Positions 29,681-42,300 of a stretch of 64,000 bases of DNA are shown here, one piece after another. The position numbers and the translations under genes are program-made. The stretch's first letter is position 1, and every line of letters starts with the position of its first letter. The DNA is from Symsagittifera roscoffensis (Eukaryota > Xenacoelomorpha > Acoela > Convolutidae), in contig NC_087062.1 in NCBI RefSeq assembly GCF_963678635.1, forward strand, positions 25,316,177 through 25,380,176, in the 5' to 3' direction. The notes beneath the pieces are model-generated. The model was not told the DNA's origin and ran no database searches. It saw nothing but the letters and a program-made list of their open reading frames with translations.

Positions 29681-32608
29681 GCGAAAAGAGCAGAATTGTT
29701 CTCATCTTTGACGACGACTAGTTTGAAATAGGTAGGATGATTCATCAGGGCCTTGAAAGAGCTAGGGTTGTTCAGAGTGTGTTACTTTGTAATGGCATTT
29801 CTTTACAATCGAGAAAATTGTTGAAAATATGTTGTTTTGCCTGTTGCTTGAAGCGTTGTTTGTACTGTTCGCCTGTTTAAAGAAAGCTGCTTTTTTTTGT
29901 TCTTTGCGTGGTTTGTACTGTTTGACCGTTTAAAGAAAGTTGCTTTGTTTTTGTTCTTGTAAACGAGGTTAATCCTTGCTCAGATTTATTTTAGATACAG
30001 AACGTCACAAAACCGAAAGTTTTAGATAATTCGGCGATCGGATAAACTCATTCATCGTCTCTTTTTAATATTGCGTGAAGCGACAATACTGCACTACTGA
30101 CGGTAATTTTTGTTAATAAATTAGTCAAGAATTTAAAATTAAATTCAGAACAACTGACTTTTGAAAACGAGGAATGTAGATATGTTTGACGGTGTGATTG
30201 CAAGATATTTCTGTAAGTTTTTATCATTTGAGTTAACATGTCGCATTTCGGAATCTCGAAGGAATCTCGACATCGAGCAGAATTAATCTAAATTATTTAA
30301 ATTTGATTTAATAGGGCGTAAGTTTGCAAATTTGTTGGGTCAGATAACGCCTGACTAGTAAAACGTATGACAAGTGGTGTCGCAGACTGTCCCTCAAAGA
30401 TAGCTCACTCAAGTCCGCTGACAATATGCGAGCGACTTCCGCCGATGAGGTCCATAACTTTCTTTTGCCTCATCACATTGAACAAAGCAGTCAAAATTTG
30501 ATAGAAGCATCGAGTTTTTCAGCAAAAATGAAGACCACAAGCCTAATGATGCAAACTTTTCAAGCGGTCGAAAGTTTGCCGTAAGAGAGAAGGTTTTTTC
30601 TCGCACGATACAAAAACACCGTGGTTTTGGAATATAATCGCTTAGGCTTTTGCTTGCCGATAGAATGTTTTCAACAGTTTCTTCCTAATTTTTAAGTTTG
30701 CGTTCTACATATTTTGTGGCGGACGCAAGGGCTGACAGGCATGAATGTTTAGCGGCTCCCTTTAAAATACAAGCTCATCTGCACCTCGTTTTTTTGCTTA
30801 TACTAATTTGCAGATGGGTATTTCTGACAAACGGCCAGGCCACGAAGGCTGAGGTCCGGGTCCTCTATATTTTCCCGCCATGTTCTAGTTCTCGTGGAAA
30901 TCAACTCATGTTGGTTGAGTGAGGGTGTTTCCAATGGTTAAAAACTTTTATTATTTTACTCTGAAAAATATTCATTTGGTTTGGGTTGAGGATCACTATT
31001 CTGATTGAGCAGCAAAAGTCTGCTATTCAATCGCAATCGATTGCGACAGGTATGCGGCAGCAAAAAGTTAAACGACACATTCAAGGCTAGCTAAGAGGAC
31101 CAGTTAAGTTTTGTACCCAGTGAACTCGAGATAGAGCAGATTTTGCGAAAAGAGCAGAATTGTTCTCGTCTTTGACGACGACTAGTTTGAAATAGGTAGG
31201 ATGATTCATCGGGGCCTTGAATGAGCTAGGGTTGTTCAGAGTGTGTTAATTTGTAATGGCATTTCTTTACAATCGAGAAAATTATTGAAAATCTGTTGTT
31301 TTGCCTGTTGCTTGAAGCGTTGTTTGTACTGTTCGCCTGTTTAAAGAAAGCTGCTTTGTTTTTGTTCTTTGCGTGGTTTGTACTGTTTGACCGTTTAAAG
31401 ATAGTTGCTTTGTTTTGTTCTTGTAAATGAGATTACTCCTTGCTGAGATTCATTTTAGATACAGAGCCTCACAAAACCGATAGTTTTAGATAATTCGGCG
31501 TTCGGATAAATTCATTCATCATCTTTTTTTAATGTTGCATGAAGCGACAATACTGCACTACTGATGGTAAATTTTGTCAACATTTTGAGCAAGAATTTAA
31601 AGTTAACTTGAGAATAACTGACTTTTGAAAACGAGGAATGTAGATATGTTCGACAATGTGATTGCAAGATTATTCTGTAAATTGTTAAAATTTGAGTTAA
31701 TATGGCGCATTTCGAAATCCAATTCAAGGGAGTCTCGACATCGAGCTGAATTACTCTACTTTCTTTAAATCTGGATCTAATAGGGCGTAATTTTGCAAAA
31801 GTGTTAGGTCAGTCAAATAACGCCTGGCTAGTCAAACATTTTGACACGTGGTGTCGCAGTCTGTCCCTCAAAGATAGCTCACTCAGTTCCGCTGACAATA
31901 TACGAGCGACTTCCGCCGATGAGGTCCATAACTTTCGTTTGCCTCATCACATTGAACGAAGCAGTCAGCATTTGATAGAAGCATCGATTGTTTCAGCAAA
32001 ATTGAAGACTACAAGCCTAATGACGCAAAATTTTCAAGCGGTCGAAAAATCGCCGTAAGAGAGTAAAATTTTTCTCGCACGATGCAAAAACATCGTGGTA
32101 GAGGAGTATAATCGCTTAGGCTTTTGCTTGCCGATAGAATGTTTTCAACAGCTTTTTTTAATTTTTAAGTTTGTGTTCCTCATATTTTGTGGCGGACAAG
32201 CAAGAATGTTTAGCGACTCCCTTTAAACAATACAAGCCCATCTGCAAGTTCGTTTTTGCGCTTATAGTAATTTTCAGATGGGTATTTCTGACATTACAAA
32301 CGGCCAGGCCACGAAGGCTGAGGTCCGGGTCGTCTATATTTTTCCACCATGTTCTAGTTCTCGTGAAAATCAACTCCTGTTGTTTGAGTGAGGGTGTTTC
32401 CAATGCTTAAAAGTTTATTTTATGTTACTCTGAAAAACATTCATTTGGTTTGGGTTGAAGATCCGTATTTAGATTGGGCAGCAAAAATCCGCTATTCAAC
32501 CGCAATTGATTGCGACAGGTATGCGGCAGCAAAATGTTAAACGACACATTTAAGGGTAGCTAGGAGAACCAGTTGGGTTTTGTACCCAGTGAACTCGTGA
32601 TAGAGGGC
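29681..32608 (+). repeat. tandem duplication, two copies, period 1464 bp
   Basis: GCGAAAAGAGCAGAATTGTT starts at 29681 and at 31145. The two copies (29681-31144 and 31145-32608) stay collinear, both ending with TTTTGTACCCAGTGAACTCG. They differ by scattered substitutions and small indels, so the duplication is not recent. In both copies a plus-strand frame around 30370-30580 / 31835-32056 stays open, and a minus-strand frame around 30940-30810 / 32403-32290 also stays partly open, so neither is clearly coding. Confidence 0.9.
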
Positions 32609-34240
32609 TCAATGAGGAAACGACAATCGTTGGAGATCTTTGGTTGTAATTCAGTTTTTTGTGTTTACTTTGTCGAATGATTTGCAGTACAAGTAAGCAA
32701 TCGTTTTTTTCCTCTAAATCTGGGTTTGGCTCAAGTCGTTGGCCTAGCTAAATAAGCCTATTAAAACTTCAGCAATAAGGCAGACCCGATTTGCACTCAC
32801 ATATTCTTGCACGTGTGGTGACATTTTCGATACTTCGCGTATCACTTAAGGCAGATTCGAGAAGTGCCTTTGCTGCAGTGAGTCAGAGCTTTGGTTCTTC
32901 TTGTTGTGGCTTAACTTTTTTTGTGGTTTCTTAGATATTTTCCATGTAATAGGATTATATAGCTCATTAATACATCTGCCGTGAATGATGATGTCCCTCC
33001 TTCCACCGGCATGATATTGCGGGTGCGTTCGAACAACAATTAAAAACCTCAGCGACTCCGAATGATCTGAATAATGCATAGTCATCGGTATCATATCCCA
33101 AATTAAATTAAGTTAATTCATCCATATTCACCGAGTTTTTGATACAAAGTTGTTTGCGTAAGCAATTACAAAAAAAAACTTTCTAGAACGTACTTTCTGT
33201 AATTAATTCAGTTGTGTTCTATCAGTTTTAAATGTTAAAGGGACTCTCAGATTTATTTTTCGAACAGATTTTAGGAGATGAAAAATTGAGACCGTTCACT
33301 ATGATTTGGAGAAAAGTTTTTTTTCCAATTGCGCTCAAAATGAATTCAATTGACGCAGAAGGGTCGATAGGCTAGCCTGTGCAAAAAAAAGTTGAATCTG
33401 ATTTTTTTTGTACATTGTCCTTGTTACGGTAGACATGTGCAGGTGGCAATTTTTGTGCTAAGGGTTAGTATGCTGTGTTCAGTGCTTGCAGTTAACTTCA
33501 AATTTCTCCATCTTTTCTATATGCTCCAAAATCATCATAAATGAATTGACTGGTAATTTTGAGTTATTGGGTGTTCTCTTGGTGGTTTATGCATTCTTTG
33601 TTGCAAATGTGAACAAAGGTGGCAGGTAGATCATGGGACCATTCGCCCTCCATTCAGAATTGTTTTGCCAAACAGAAAGGCCAAGAAGCTACCCTGAGTA
33701 AAACAGTTTTTCTAACCCTCATTTTGGAAAAGTTCTGCTTGTTCGAAAATGAGGTATATTGGTTTTTGCTGTTTGCATCAATTTTTTTCTTCAGTCTCCA
33801 TCCCTGAATTGCCAAACTGCTCTCACTCACTGCTGTTTAGCAGCACTGTTTAGCGCAATTATCAACGTTAAATTAATTTTGTCAGACATATATGAAAACT
33901 TCGATCTTAGTTCTCTTTAAAATGTTGTTCAGATTATTGAAAATCGATCGTTTTCTTCTTTTGTACGTCAACGAACGAATTTGGATATCGCATTTAGCAA
34001 AAAGACTAGCTAGAACACCTGCCGTTGCATGCAACTGGGGCTGGGCGGCTAATTTTAATAAGACGTATTTTGAAAAAACTGGGATTTTCTGAACAATTTG
34101 AAGATTTTGTGACGATATATGCACTGACACTGAAGCTCCTATTTTTGGTGTTCCTTGGCAAGTAGTGTTGTTTTTTGGGCAAGGTAGGCGTCACTGATCT
34201 GTTGAGCTATTCACTTGCTCATTTGAATCTGGGAAGTCCA
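32609..34240. other. no gene seen
   Basis: T-rich sequence with no frame above about 82 codons. Frames at 33882-34130 (minus) and 33892-34092 (plus) overlap each other on opposite strands and have no support. No RNA gene or repeat family was recognised. Confidence 0.45.
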
Positions 34241-34243
34241 ACA

Positions 34244-34900
34244 GTTTTCCAATGGGGAACACTGTACTTGGTTCGTTTGCCGAACCTCTTCTGCTGCTTG
34301 CCTCTACATCGAATTCGGTTTTCACTTAGGTCGCTGGAAGCTCGTTCATAATTTTTTTCTTCCATGTAATTTTTTCCTTTTCACTATTTGTTGCAATGCC
34401 ATTAACATGTTTCACTATTTGTGGCAATTTAATTGTGTTTGGGAATGCCATTAACTTCGTTTTTTCAGTTGACACTTATTGTGGTGCTAGTAATTTCCCC
34501 AGAAGTTTTATCCTCTAGTTTCTTTAATTGACAGTTTTTTTAGCAAAAATTTCGGACCTGACATTCTGACAAAATTGAATATATATTCAAGCAACGGTAT
34601 TAGCTCTCTAAGGTTGTCATTTTATTTTCATTGGGGAACACTGTACTTGGTTAGTTTGCCGAACCTCTTCTGCTGCTTTGCCGAACCTCTTCTTAGGTCG
34701 CTGGAAGCTCGTTCATAATTTTTTTCCTTTATTTTTTTCCGAATAAATATTCAAGCAACGGTATTATTTCTCAAAGGCTGTCATTTCCAATGGGGAACAC
34801 TGTACTTGGTTCGCTTGCCGAACCTCGGACCTGATATTCGGACAAAATCGAATATATATTCAAGCAACGGTATTAGCTCTCAAAGGCTGTCACTTTCATT
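34244..34900 (+). repeat. cluster of interspersed direct repeats
   Basis: GGGGAACACTGTACTTGGTT followed by TTGCCGAACCTC occurs three times (near 34255, 34635 and 34793). A second word, TATTCAAGCAACGGTATTA, also occurs three times (near 34583, 34748 and 34858), and GTCGCTGGAAGCTCGTTCAT twice (34331 and 34698). The order is shuffled, as if short segments were duplicated and rearranged several times. Confidence 0.8.
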
Positions 34901-35399
34901 TCCAACTGTTTACATAGATCTGCTGCTAAGCATGGACAAAGGTAGTCGCGGTTGAAGAAACTAATTAGATTGACCGACTTTTGGCCTATGAGCAAGGCCT
35001 TTAAATGCATAGTTGTGCGGCCCAAAACTAAAAGCCAGGAGCTGGATGTAAAGTCATCTGCCCTTTCGTATGCTTGCGAACAAATCAATTTGGTAAATAA
35101 GATCTTTTCGGTGAAGTGGGTTGATACATCGCTACTTGGGTTGATACATCGAAATTTGCTACTTGTACAGTCCGTTTTGGTTGAATGGTTTCTCTGTCTC
35201 AGGAAGATGAAAAGCCGCAATTTACTAGATCGTTTTCGATGCGCAAACAACGGACTATTATAATTGGAATGCAAAAATGTTGTCATTAGTCCGAAATAGT
35301 GCAGCAGTGCAAGCTTCACAGTTAGTTCTTATCATAAGTGTATTGGTAGCAGTGAACTTTGAGTATACAAAACTCATTGGTGTTCCGGTGTCAATTTGG

Positions 35400-36850
35400 T
35401 CTGCAACTCGGAGTTTTAACCAACTTCAAATCTATGTTTTGCGAAAATGAGAGAGTACTTGATTAAAAAATCTCTATTTGTGCACTTGGATTTTTTGTCA
35501 AAACCGAGCCCTCCTGCTTGAAAATTGTTAAGAACTCTATGCCAAGTCAATTGTTTTTTATCTGTGGTTCCTCTTCTTTCAAGTGACTGAGGTTAAAATT
35601 TTGATCAAAGATCTCTCGCTGAATATTGGGAAAAACTTTCAGGGTAAGAATATGTGTCGTGTCGGGAATTGGCAACTAAGTTTTTTCATACTCGGAAGCC
35701 GGTTTTAATTGTGAAACTGTTTGCGGACCTGTTATCTGCTCATTAAGTTCATTAACTGCACGTTTCATACCATCCGGTATTTTCACCTTAGCTAGCGCAA
35801 GCAGCTGTGGATCAGTTGCCGTCAAAATTTTGTCTTCTAAGAGCGTCAGTTTCAAAAAATGTTTTGTTTCGGTTTTGAAAGGCATTGTGAGGTATTTTTT
35901 TAACTAATGTTTATCGATGTGATAAGTACATTGTTCAAATTATTCAACTCATTGATTGATGGAGGAATCGCCAACCTAAATTTCTCTTCCAAATCTTGCA
36001 ATGATACCACACATTTGTCGTTTTGTCCATGTTTCTCATGACATTTTGAAATTGACAGTAAGTCACTGCTAGTTTATGAGGGGCGTTTGTTGTCAATTAG
36101 TGAAACTACCCGACCCTATAAATGGGCCTTGGCTCTTTTTTTTAGGTTTTGATGCATGATTTGAAGCGTCAAGTCACTGATTGAGTAGACTAAACTTGGG
36201 CATTTTTGGATGTCATACGCCTTCGAAAAAAAAAGTTCCCAAGGTTAAATGAATTCTCTGCAATAATTTTCGAAAACGCTTACTTGAAGATCAAAATAGC
36301 CATCCGGAACTCAACTGTAATTTCATTTACTATGGGGACGAGATGTCCACCTGCCATTACAAGTTTTCTCAAGCTCGACTTTGATGCTTGCATTTGGTGA
36401 AAACTTCTTCCTTTGTAATTGATTTTTTCAAAATTTTGTTTCGATATTCCATTAGCACATGCAACCGTATCAACGAGAAGTGTACGCTGGAGGCTTGGAA
36501 CGATTCGAATTTTTTAAAATAAAATAACTCCGTTCCTTCTTCCTGAATTACTGCGAAAACTCCAATAACTTTGTGTTCCGGTACTTTACCTAACAGTCAC
36601 TGTTTAAGTGAATTTTCTTGATTTGCTTAAATTATATAAATTGTTGGACGAACTTAGTCGCTTGACAATTTTTTTCTTATCTGCATGAAAGAACTTTATT
36701 GCTTTTAGCACTGCGGTTTTTGTCGGTACTAACACTGACTTGAAGTTTAGCCAACCTTCCCCTCTTTATCTCATCCGGTGGGGACATTCGAAGCGAATGC
36801 TCCCATAAAGTATGCGTTTTCACTTGCACAGCACATCTGTTGGGGTTGTA
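35400..36850 (-). pseudogene. decayed retrotransposon relic with a retropepsin-like segment
   Basis: On the minus strand about 36485-36230 reads LLVDTVACANGISKQNFEKI, then a Gly-His segment and a short beta-like run. This resembles a retroviral-type aspartic protease whose DTG has become DTV (codons at 36463-36471). Upstream (about 36800-36700) is a Cys/His-bearing frame with KTHTLWEHSLRMSPPDEIKR, which could be a degraded Gag zinc region. Downstream, about 36100-35440, lies a long coding-like stretch with a few stops, including the 69-codon frame 35885-35676. Several frameshifts and stops make it non-functional. A Pao/BEL-like or other LTR element is my guess; no RT motif was found. Confidence 0.4.
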
Positions 36851-36929
36851 TACTCATTGGTTGCAGCTGAAAAAAAAGTTGTTTGAAAAATGACTTAAGC
36901 TTTTCCACCTCCCCACTGAAAAAATGTTG

Positions 36930-37330
36930 AACAACAGTTGCCCTTGCAACCTAATTGAAAGTTGCTTACAGAACAAGAAAAATCTCCAAAAAAGCACCTA
37001 AGTAGACGCTTTTTGAGCAGACTCCGTGGAGCCGAAAGAAAAATTGAACCGAATTTTTTCAAGTCCCAAGTATTCTACCTTGAACAACCTTGCAAGTACA
37101 ATGAAAACTCTTTACAGTACAGGCAAACGTTGTGATCTGGTAACGAAAACCGAAAATCTTAGAGCAAACACCAGGTGATCTGAAAAAACAATCAGAAATT
37201 TATTTTGAAAGATCTTTTTTAATTTTCAAGCCACCTGAAACTACAATGAACAACACTTGCAATTGCATTTTGAATGAGAGTTGCTTACAAAACAAGTAAA
37301 ATCAGCGAAGTGGCAACTAAGCTACCAAAA
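36930..37330 (+). repeat. three diverged local repeats (spacing about 140-165 bp)
   Basis: CTTGCAA...(A/G)TTGCTTACA(G/A)AACAAG-like segments lie near 36951, 37088 and 37255, the first and third closest. They are old and degraded, and no coding sense is apparent. Confidence 0.4.
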
Positions 37331-37599
37331 CTTGAGCAGACAAACGAACATCCGATAAACATTTGATTCCATAGATGGTGAAAAAGGATGTTTTATATTG
37401 ACGGTTTTCATGTTTCTGTTGCATTTTTTTGTTCCCAACATCTTGATTAATTTATTGATTTTCATGACGAGAGGCCTAAAATTTGAGAGGGGACGCAAGT
37501 GCAAAAAAATAGCCAGAAAAACATGATTTTTATGAATTTCTTTCGTTGTTTTTGTTTCTAATTGTTTAATAAATAGTTGAAAATTTATCATTGATTGGT

Positions 37600-38140
37600 C
37601 ATAATTTTGCAGAAAAAAGCTGTGTAAATATTTTTTTGCAAAAAGAATCGATTATAATGGCTTGTTGAGTGGAAAAATTGATTTTTAGGATTTATTTTGA
37701 GATAATTATCAGTTATAAAGGAAAATAATGGATTCAAGGGAATATTTTGGTATGAAGAAAACGAAAATAATCAATTAACAATTGATTTAAGTTGTAAAAT
37801 TGGCATCTACAATCGATTATTTTGTCCAATAATTTTGTCAGTAAATATCCAATATAATCGATTATCATCAATGAATTTCCAATGTGGGTTTCTAACAGAT
37901 TCTATGAAGAATCTACACAGATTTTATACTGCAAAAATTCGACTTTGTTTACTAAATATACGATGTTTCTGAACTGTATAAAATCCTTATATTATCCATT
38001 TTGGTGTCTACTTGCGTTGCATCTAATTTTTGTTTCACTAGTAGAAAATCAGTATTAAAATCGTTAAATATCGATTGCTATCTTAGCTTCGCCAACGCCG
38101 ATAAGTCGTTTACTGACAACATTGTTCTGCCCGTTGCTAG
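37600..38140. other. AT-rich stretch with repeated AATCGATTAT words
   Basis: AATCGATTAT occurs at 37646, 37811 and 37856. The last is inside the perfect palindrome ATAATCGATTAT (37854-37865). No gene seen. Probably a simple-sequence or short-motif effect. Confidence 0.35.
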
Positions 38141-38149
38141 CTGAAATTT

Positions 38150-38660
38150 TTCACGGGGACTTTTTACCAGAAACGTTTTAACATGGAATTTTTACCAAAC
38201 TCGATAAACAAATTTCATTGACAGATGTATTGACGCCGTTTTCTTTGGCTCAAGACAATGATTTCACGGTTTCTCATCAAAATTTTGTTTGTTCTAACTG
38301 CCTCTTTTCAAATATTCCACTAATTATAACTTATCCTAATTGAGTTATTCTATTGTCGTCTTGTAAAAGGTGGGTCTGGTAAAAAACCTAGCCCCCACGG
38401 GGACCGACCTTTTACCAGACCGACCTTTTACCAGAAAGGTAATAACATGGACCTCTTACCAGACTCGATAAACAAGTTTGATTGACAGATATATTGACGC
38501 CGTTGAGTCTGGTTAAAGACATTGATTTCACGGTTTCTCAACAAAATTTTGTTTGTTCTAACCGCCTCTTTTTCAATTTTTCGACTAATTTTAACTTATA
38601 CTAATTGAGTTGTTGCATTGCCTTCTGGTGAAAGGTCGGTCTAGTAAAAGGTTGGTCTGG
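38150..38660 (+). mobile_element. MITE-like inverted-repeat element, tandemly duplicated (period about 264 bp)
   Basis: A 28-base segment at 38403-38430 and the one at 38629-38656 are inverted copies with about three mismatches (core ACCTTTTACCAGACCGACC and its complement). The interior has no coding frame. A second, upstream copy (about 38150-38400) shares the interior in the same order: GACGCCGTT at 38232 and 38496 gives a period of 264. The short length, terminal inverted repeats and lack of an ORF fit a non-autonomous DNA transposon. No target-site duplication was established. Confidence 0.6.
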
Positions 38661-39147
38661 TTTCACATAACTTTTTCCAACGACTCCAGTCTGCCAATTG
38701 TTTTCAAAATTTAGTTTTTTTTGTGGGTTTCATGAAATTTTGTTTGCAGTTTTGATAGAGCTGTTGATTGTTCCAGCTTTGGATTTCTATCACAGGCCAG
38801 AAAAAATTCATGTTGGTCTTGATTCCTTGTACAACACGCGTACGCTAAAAAACCGGCGCTTTGTACGAGAAATCAAGAGGAAAAAATCAGAACCTATGGC
38901 TCCAATATGATTGGTGACTAAAATTGGTGTAAATTTTGAAGTACAAACATTGGAGACCGTTTAAATTTGGTTAAGTGGTTTTTATATCTTTAAAACTCAT
39001 CAAAATTCAAAAGAAGACTTTAAATGGTCGACCGAATGCTAAAACCGATGCAACAACTTTTCAGTATCAAAGACAAAGAGCAAGACGACGATCTCTAAAC
39101 AAACTTGCAGCGTTTAATGAATGTATCGCCTTTATTCATATTTTAGG

Positions 39148-39347
39148 NNNNNNNNNNNNNNNNNNNNNNNNNNNNNNNNNNNNNNNNNNNNNNNNNNNNN
39201 NNNNNNNNNNNNNNNNNNNNNNNNNNNNNNNNNNNNNNNNNNNNNNNNNNNNNNNNNNNNNNNNNNNNNNNNNNNNNNNNNNNNNNNNNNNNNNNNNNNN
39301 NNNNNNNNNNNNNNNNNNNNNNNNNNNNNNNNNNNNNNNNNNNNNNN
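39148..39347. other. assembly gap of 200 N
   Basis: Exactly 200 undetermined bases. The tandem array starts on its right side, and sequence on its left is not part of the array, so the array edge lies inside the gap and its true length is unknown. Confidence 0.99.
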
Positions 39348-42300
39348 TTAAATTCAGCCAATTCTGGCAAATATTTTTTTTTACATTTTCGGTCACTTGT
39401 TTTGGCAAAAGTGGCGACTGGATCGAATCTGAAATGTGTTGAATTAAGGTAGTGTTGAATTCAAATTTACTTCGGTAAAAAAAAACTGTTATTGGCTACT
39501 TGACCTACTGCACCAAAAACCAATAAATTCTGCAGTTTTTATTTATTGGACTTCATAATTGTAGTTTTTCATTAAACAGGTTATTTTTCTTTAGCAGCGA
39601 TCAATTTTGGGCTATCAAACACAATGGCATATCGAAGATTTAGGTTTCGAATGATCAAATGTCATTTTAACAGATTCTACTCAATAAAATTGTATTTGAT
39701 TGAAAAACAATTAAATTAAAAGTCTTTTCCAGTTTTTCAGCCCCTTCAAACAAAATCAGAAGGACAAAGTTCTTCAAAAAATGCTCACAAGACATCTTTA
39801 TGTTGAAAAGTTTGTAGAGTTTTGTTCACCTGTTCACGCTGACACGTTTTGATGCAATTTATAACTTGAAAAAATAATTTAAATAAACATTCATATAATG
39901 AAGTCGTGGAAAAATCAAGAAGCGACTTGAAAAGAGCCTAAATTAATTTCAAAAAAAATTTCAGGGCAAAGAAAAGTAAAAATTTTGTGAGCGTAATTAT
40001 TAACTGAAAGTGCAGCGGGGGAGTCAAGGAAAAACAGTGACGCATGTTTTGAAAAAAAATTTCTGATGGAAATAAGGAATCCGTTTGAAAAACCCAGCAA
40101 AAAACTTCAATTTGATTTTTTAAAAACAAACTGACCACAAATATCTGCTACTTGTTCTCAAAATTGTGGAATTGAAAAAGTGAAGAAACTCAATACTCAT
40201 CTAAATTACCTTAGAAAATTAAGAGACTACCTCTATTGTTTTCAAAGAGATTCCCTCAAATTCAACTTACGCTTTTTATTTTGCATCCATTACGGTAGAT
40301 TTTATCTTAATGACCCTATCTAACCTAATAAACTCTGTTTCCAGTCGAAATGAATGATCAGTCCTGTTTCTTGATGTTGCTACTTTTGCAAATGTGACCT
40401 AAAATTGTGCTCAGGGTGATTTGTTATCCAGACTAATATCTATTTTAATAAATTTGGAAGATCTTCAATAACTATTATCATACTAAACTTCGAACACGCT
40501 TTTGCACTTGTAAAGTGGGATTTTTGTTTTTTTTTTTGCTTTTTCTTTCAATTTTTTTGAAATAGTCTGAAAACAAAATAATCTACAAAAATTTAAAAAC
40601 AGAATACTCCAAGCAAATTTTGTTCCTGATCTTTTCTCCGCGAAACTCAACGGAAATTGACACAAATGTTTCCGATTGTTTGTCTTCATAGTTTTTTTTG
40701 CAAATTTTAACCGATATTGAGTGAGAATAAAATGTTTGAAGGTTTTGTGTTACTTCATTATCTCTGGTTATTTTAAATCTACCTCAGCTACTAATGGACA
40801 GACTTGTGCGCAAAAAAACAAAATTTCTACTTACTAATGTGCTTGTTTTTGAAAAACATTATGAACAGTATTCAAAAAAAGTTTTTAGAATTTTTTCACA
40901 TCGACCGACAGCAAATTGTCAAAAATAACCTCATTGAAAATCTCAATCAAAAATTTTTCCATTGTTTTCCAGTGTATTCATACTAGTTTTTTCCGGGTCT
41001 GAAAATGCCAGTTTTCATCATCCGCACCAAGTTTTGTATAGCATTGAAATGTTTAGTGAATATGCGGGAAAAATTTCTTTCATGCGTCGTTAACTATTTT
41101 CAGCAGGAAAAATGAAATAATCAATGCGACAGTCTTACTGAACTCAGCTGTTTCTTAATATTTCACGTGATTTGAAAAACTTAATGCGGAAGATGAAAAC
41201 TGGCTTATTCAGACCCGAGAAAAATTAGTATGTGCTTCAAATTAAAACTGAAATCTTCAGAGAGGGTTTTTTAGATCCTTTGCTATCCGTCGATGTAAAA
41301 ACATTGTTAACACCTCGAAGTAATTATCGTGGAAAATGATCCTTAATTTTTGGTTCTTTAGATAGTAAAAACCTACCTGACTTCTTCCATTAGTGTAGCA
41401 GCTTGTTTGGTACAAAAAATTAAGTTTAAATACATAAGCATGTCTGAACAAAAAACAATGTAACTCAATGAAATAAATCATCGGAAATTGGCAAATTTTT
41501 GCTGTCTTTTGCTAAAAGAATCACATCAATAACTCAAATACAAATTTTTTTATTCCTTCATAATGTTTGTTCTATCTCTTTAGCTAAAAGGTGGTTGTTT
41601 GCAGGAAAGCAGGGTGAGGTTAAAAGTGAGCATCAAGTTTATTAAGTTAGTTTACACGCTTTTCACCAGGACGGTTTCCAAAAATCAATTTAGTTAAAAA
41701 CACCTGAACTAGCATTTTGAAAGCATTTTTGAATCTGCTTGACTCAAAAAAGTTGACTCACTTTTGACACAAATCACACGTAGACTGATTTGAATGCCAT
41801 AATGCGAAAATAAAAAACCCTAATTCAATTTTTCTAGGAAGGAGCAAACTTGTTCCCTTTTTAACCTTCTGCTTATTTTTTAGATGCACTTGAAATCTTT
41901 CTAAATTCCCTGAAACAACAAATGTCACCTGCATGTAAAATTTTAAGTTTAACGTATTTTAAAAACAGTGCGACAAGAAATTTCAAGAAGCAAAATGAAT
42001 TTGACATCTAGTCATTTTGCGACAAAATTTCGCTGTCTGATTTTGTCATTACTAGGTTTAAAAGTAGCTCTTCTGTGAAAAAAAAAATCTTTTAAGCTAT
42101 CCGGGCAAATTGAATATTTCAATAAAATTATATGTACTCGATTCGAGCTGAATAGATCTTAAAACTCAAAAATCAGATTTAAAATCTCAAAAACCTAATC
42201 TAGACACAAAGTTTAAAAAAATGTTTTTTTTTATTGGGCCGTCTTTTTTCTAGAATTACAAAACTTTGAACTCAATCTAATCTGGCAATTATTTTTTATG

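Noticed and set aside
34873..35319. 148-codon minus frame and overlapping 103-codon plus frame
   Set aside because: Opposite-strand frames over the same bases; neither has a motif. The minus frame could be part of the decayed element at 35.4-36.9 kb, but I could not show it.
38975..39442. 155-codon frame across the assembly gap
   Set aside because: Most of it is the N gap; the flanking parts are not joined by evidence.
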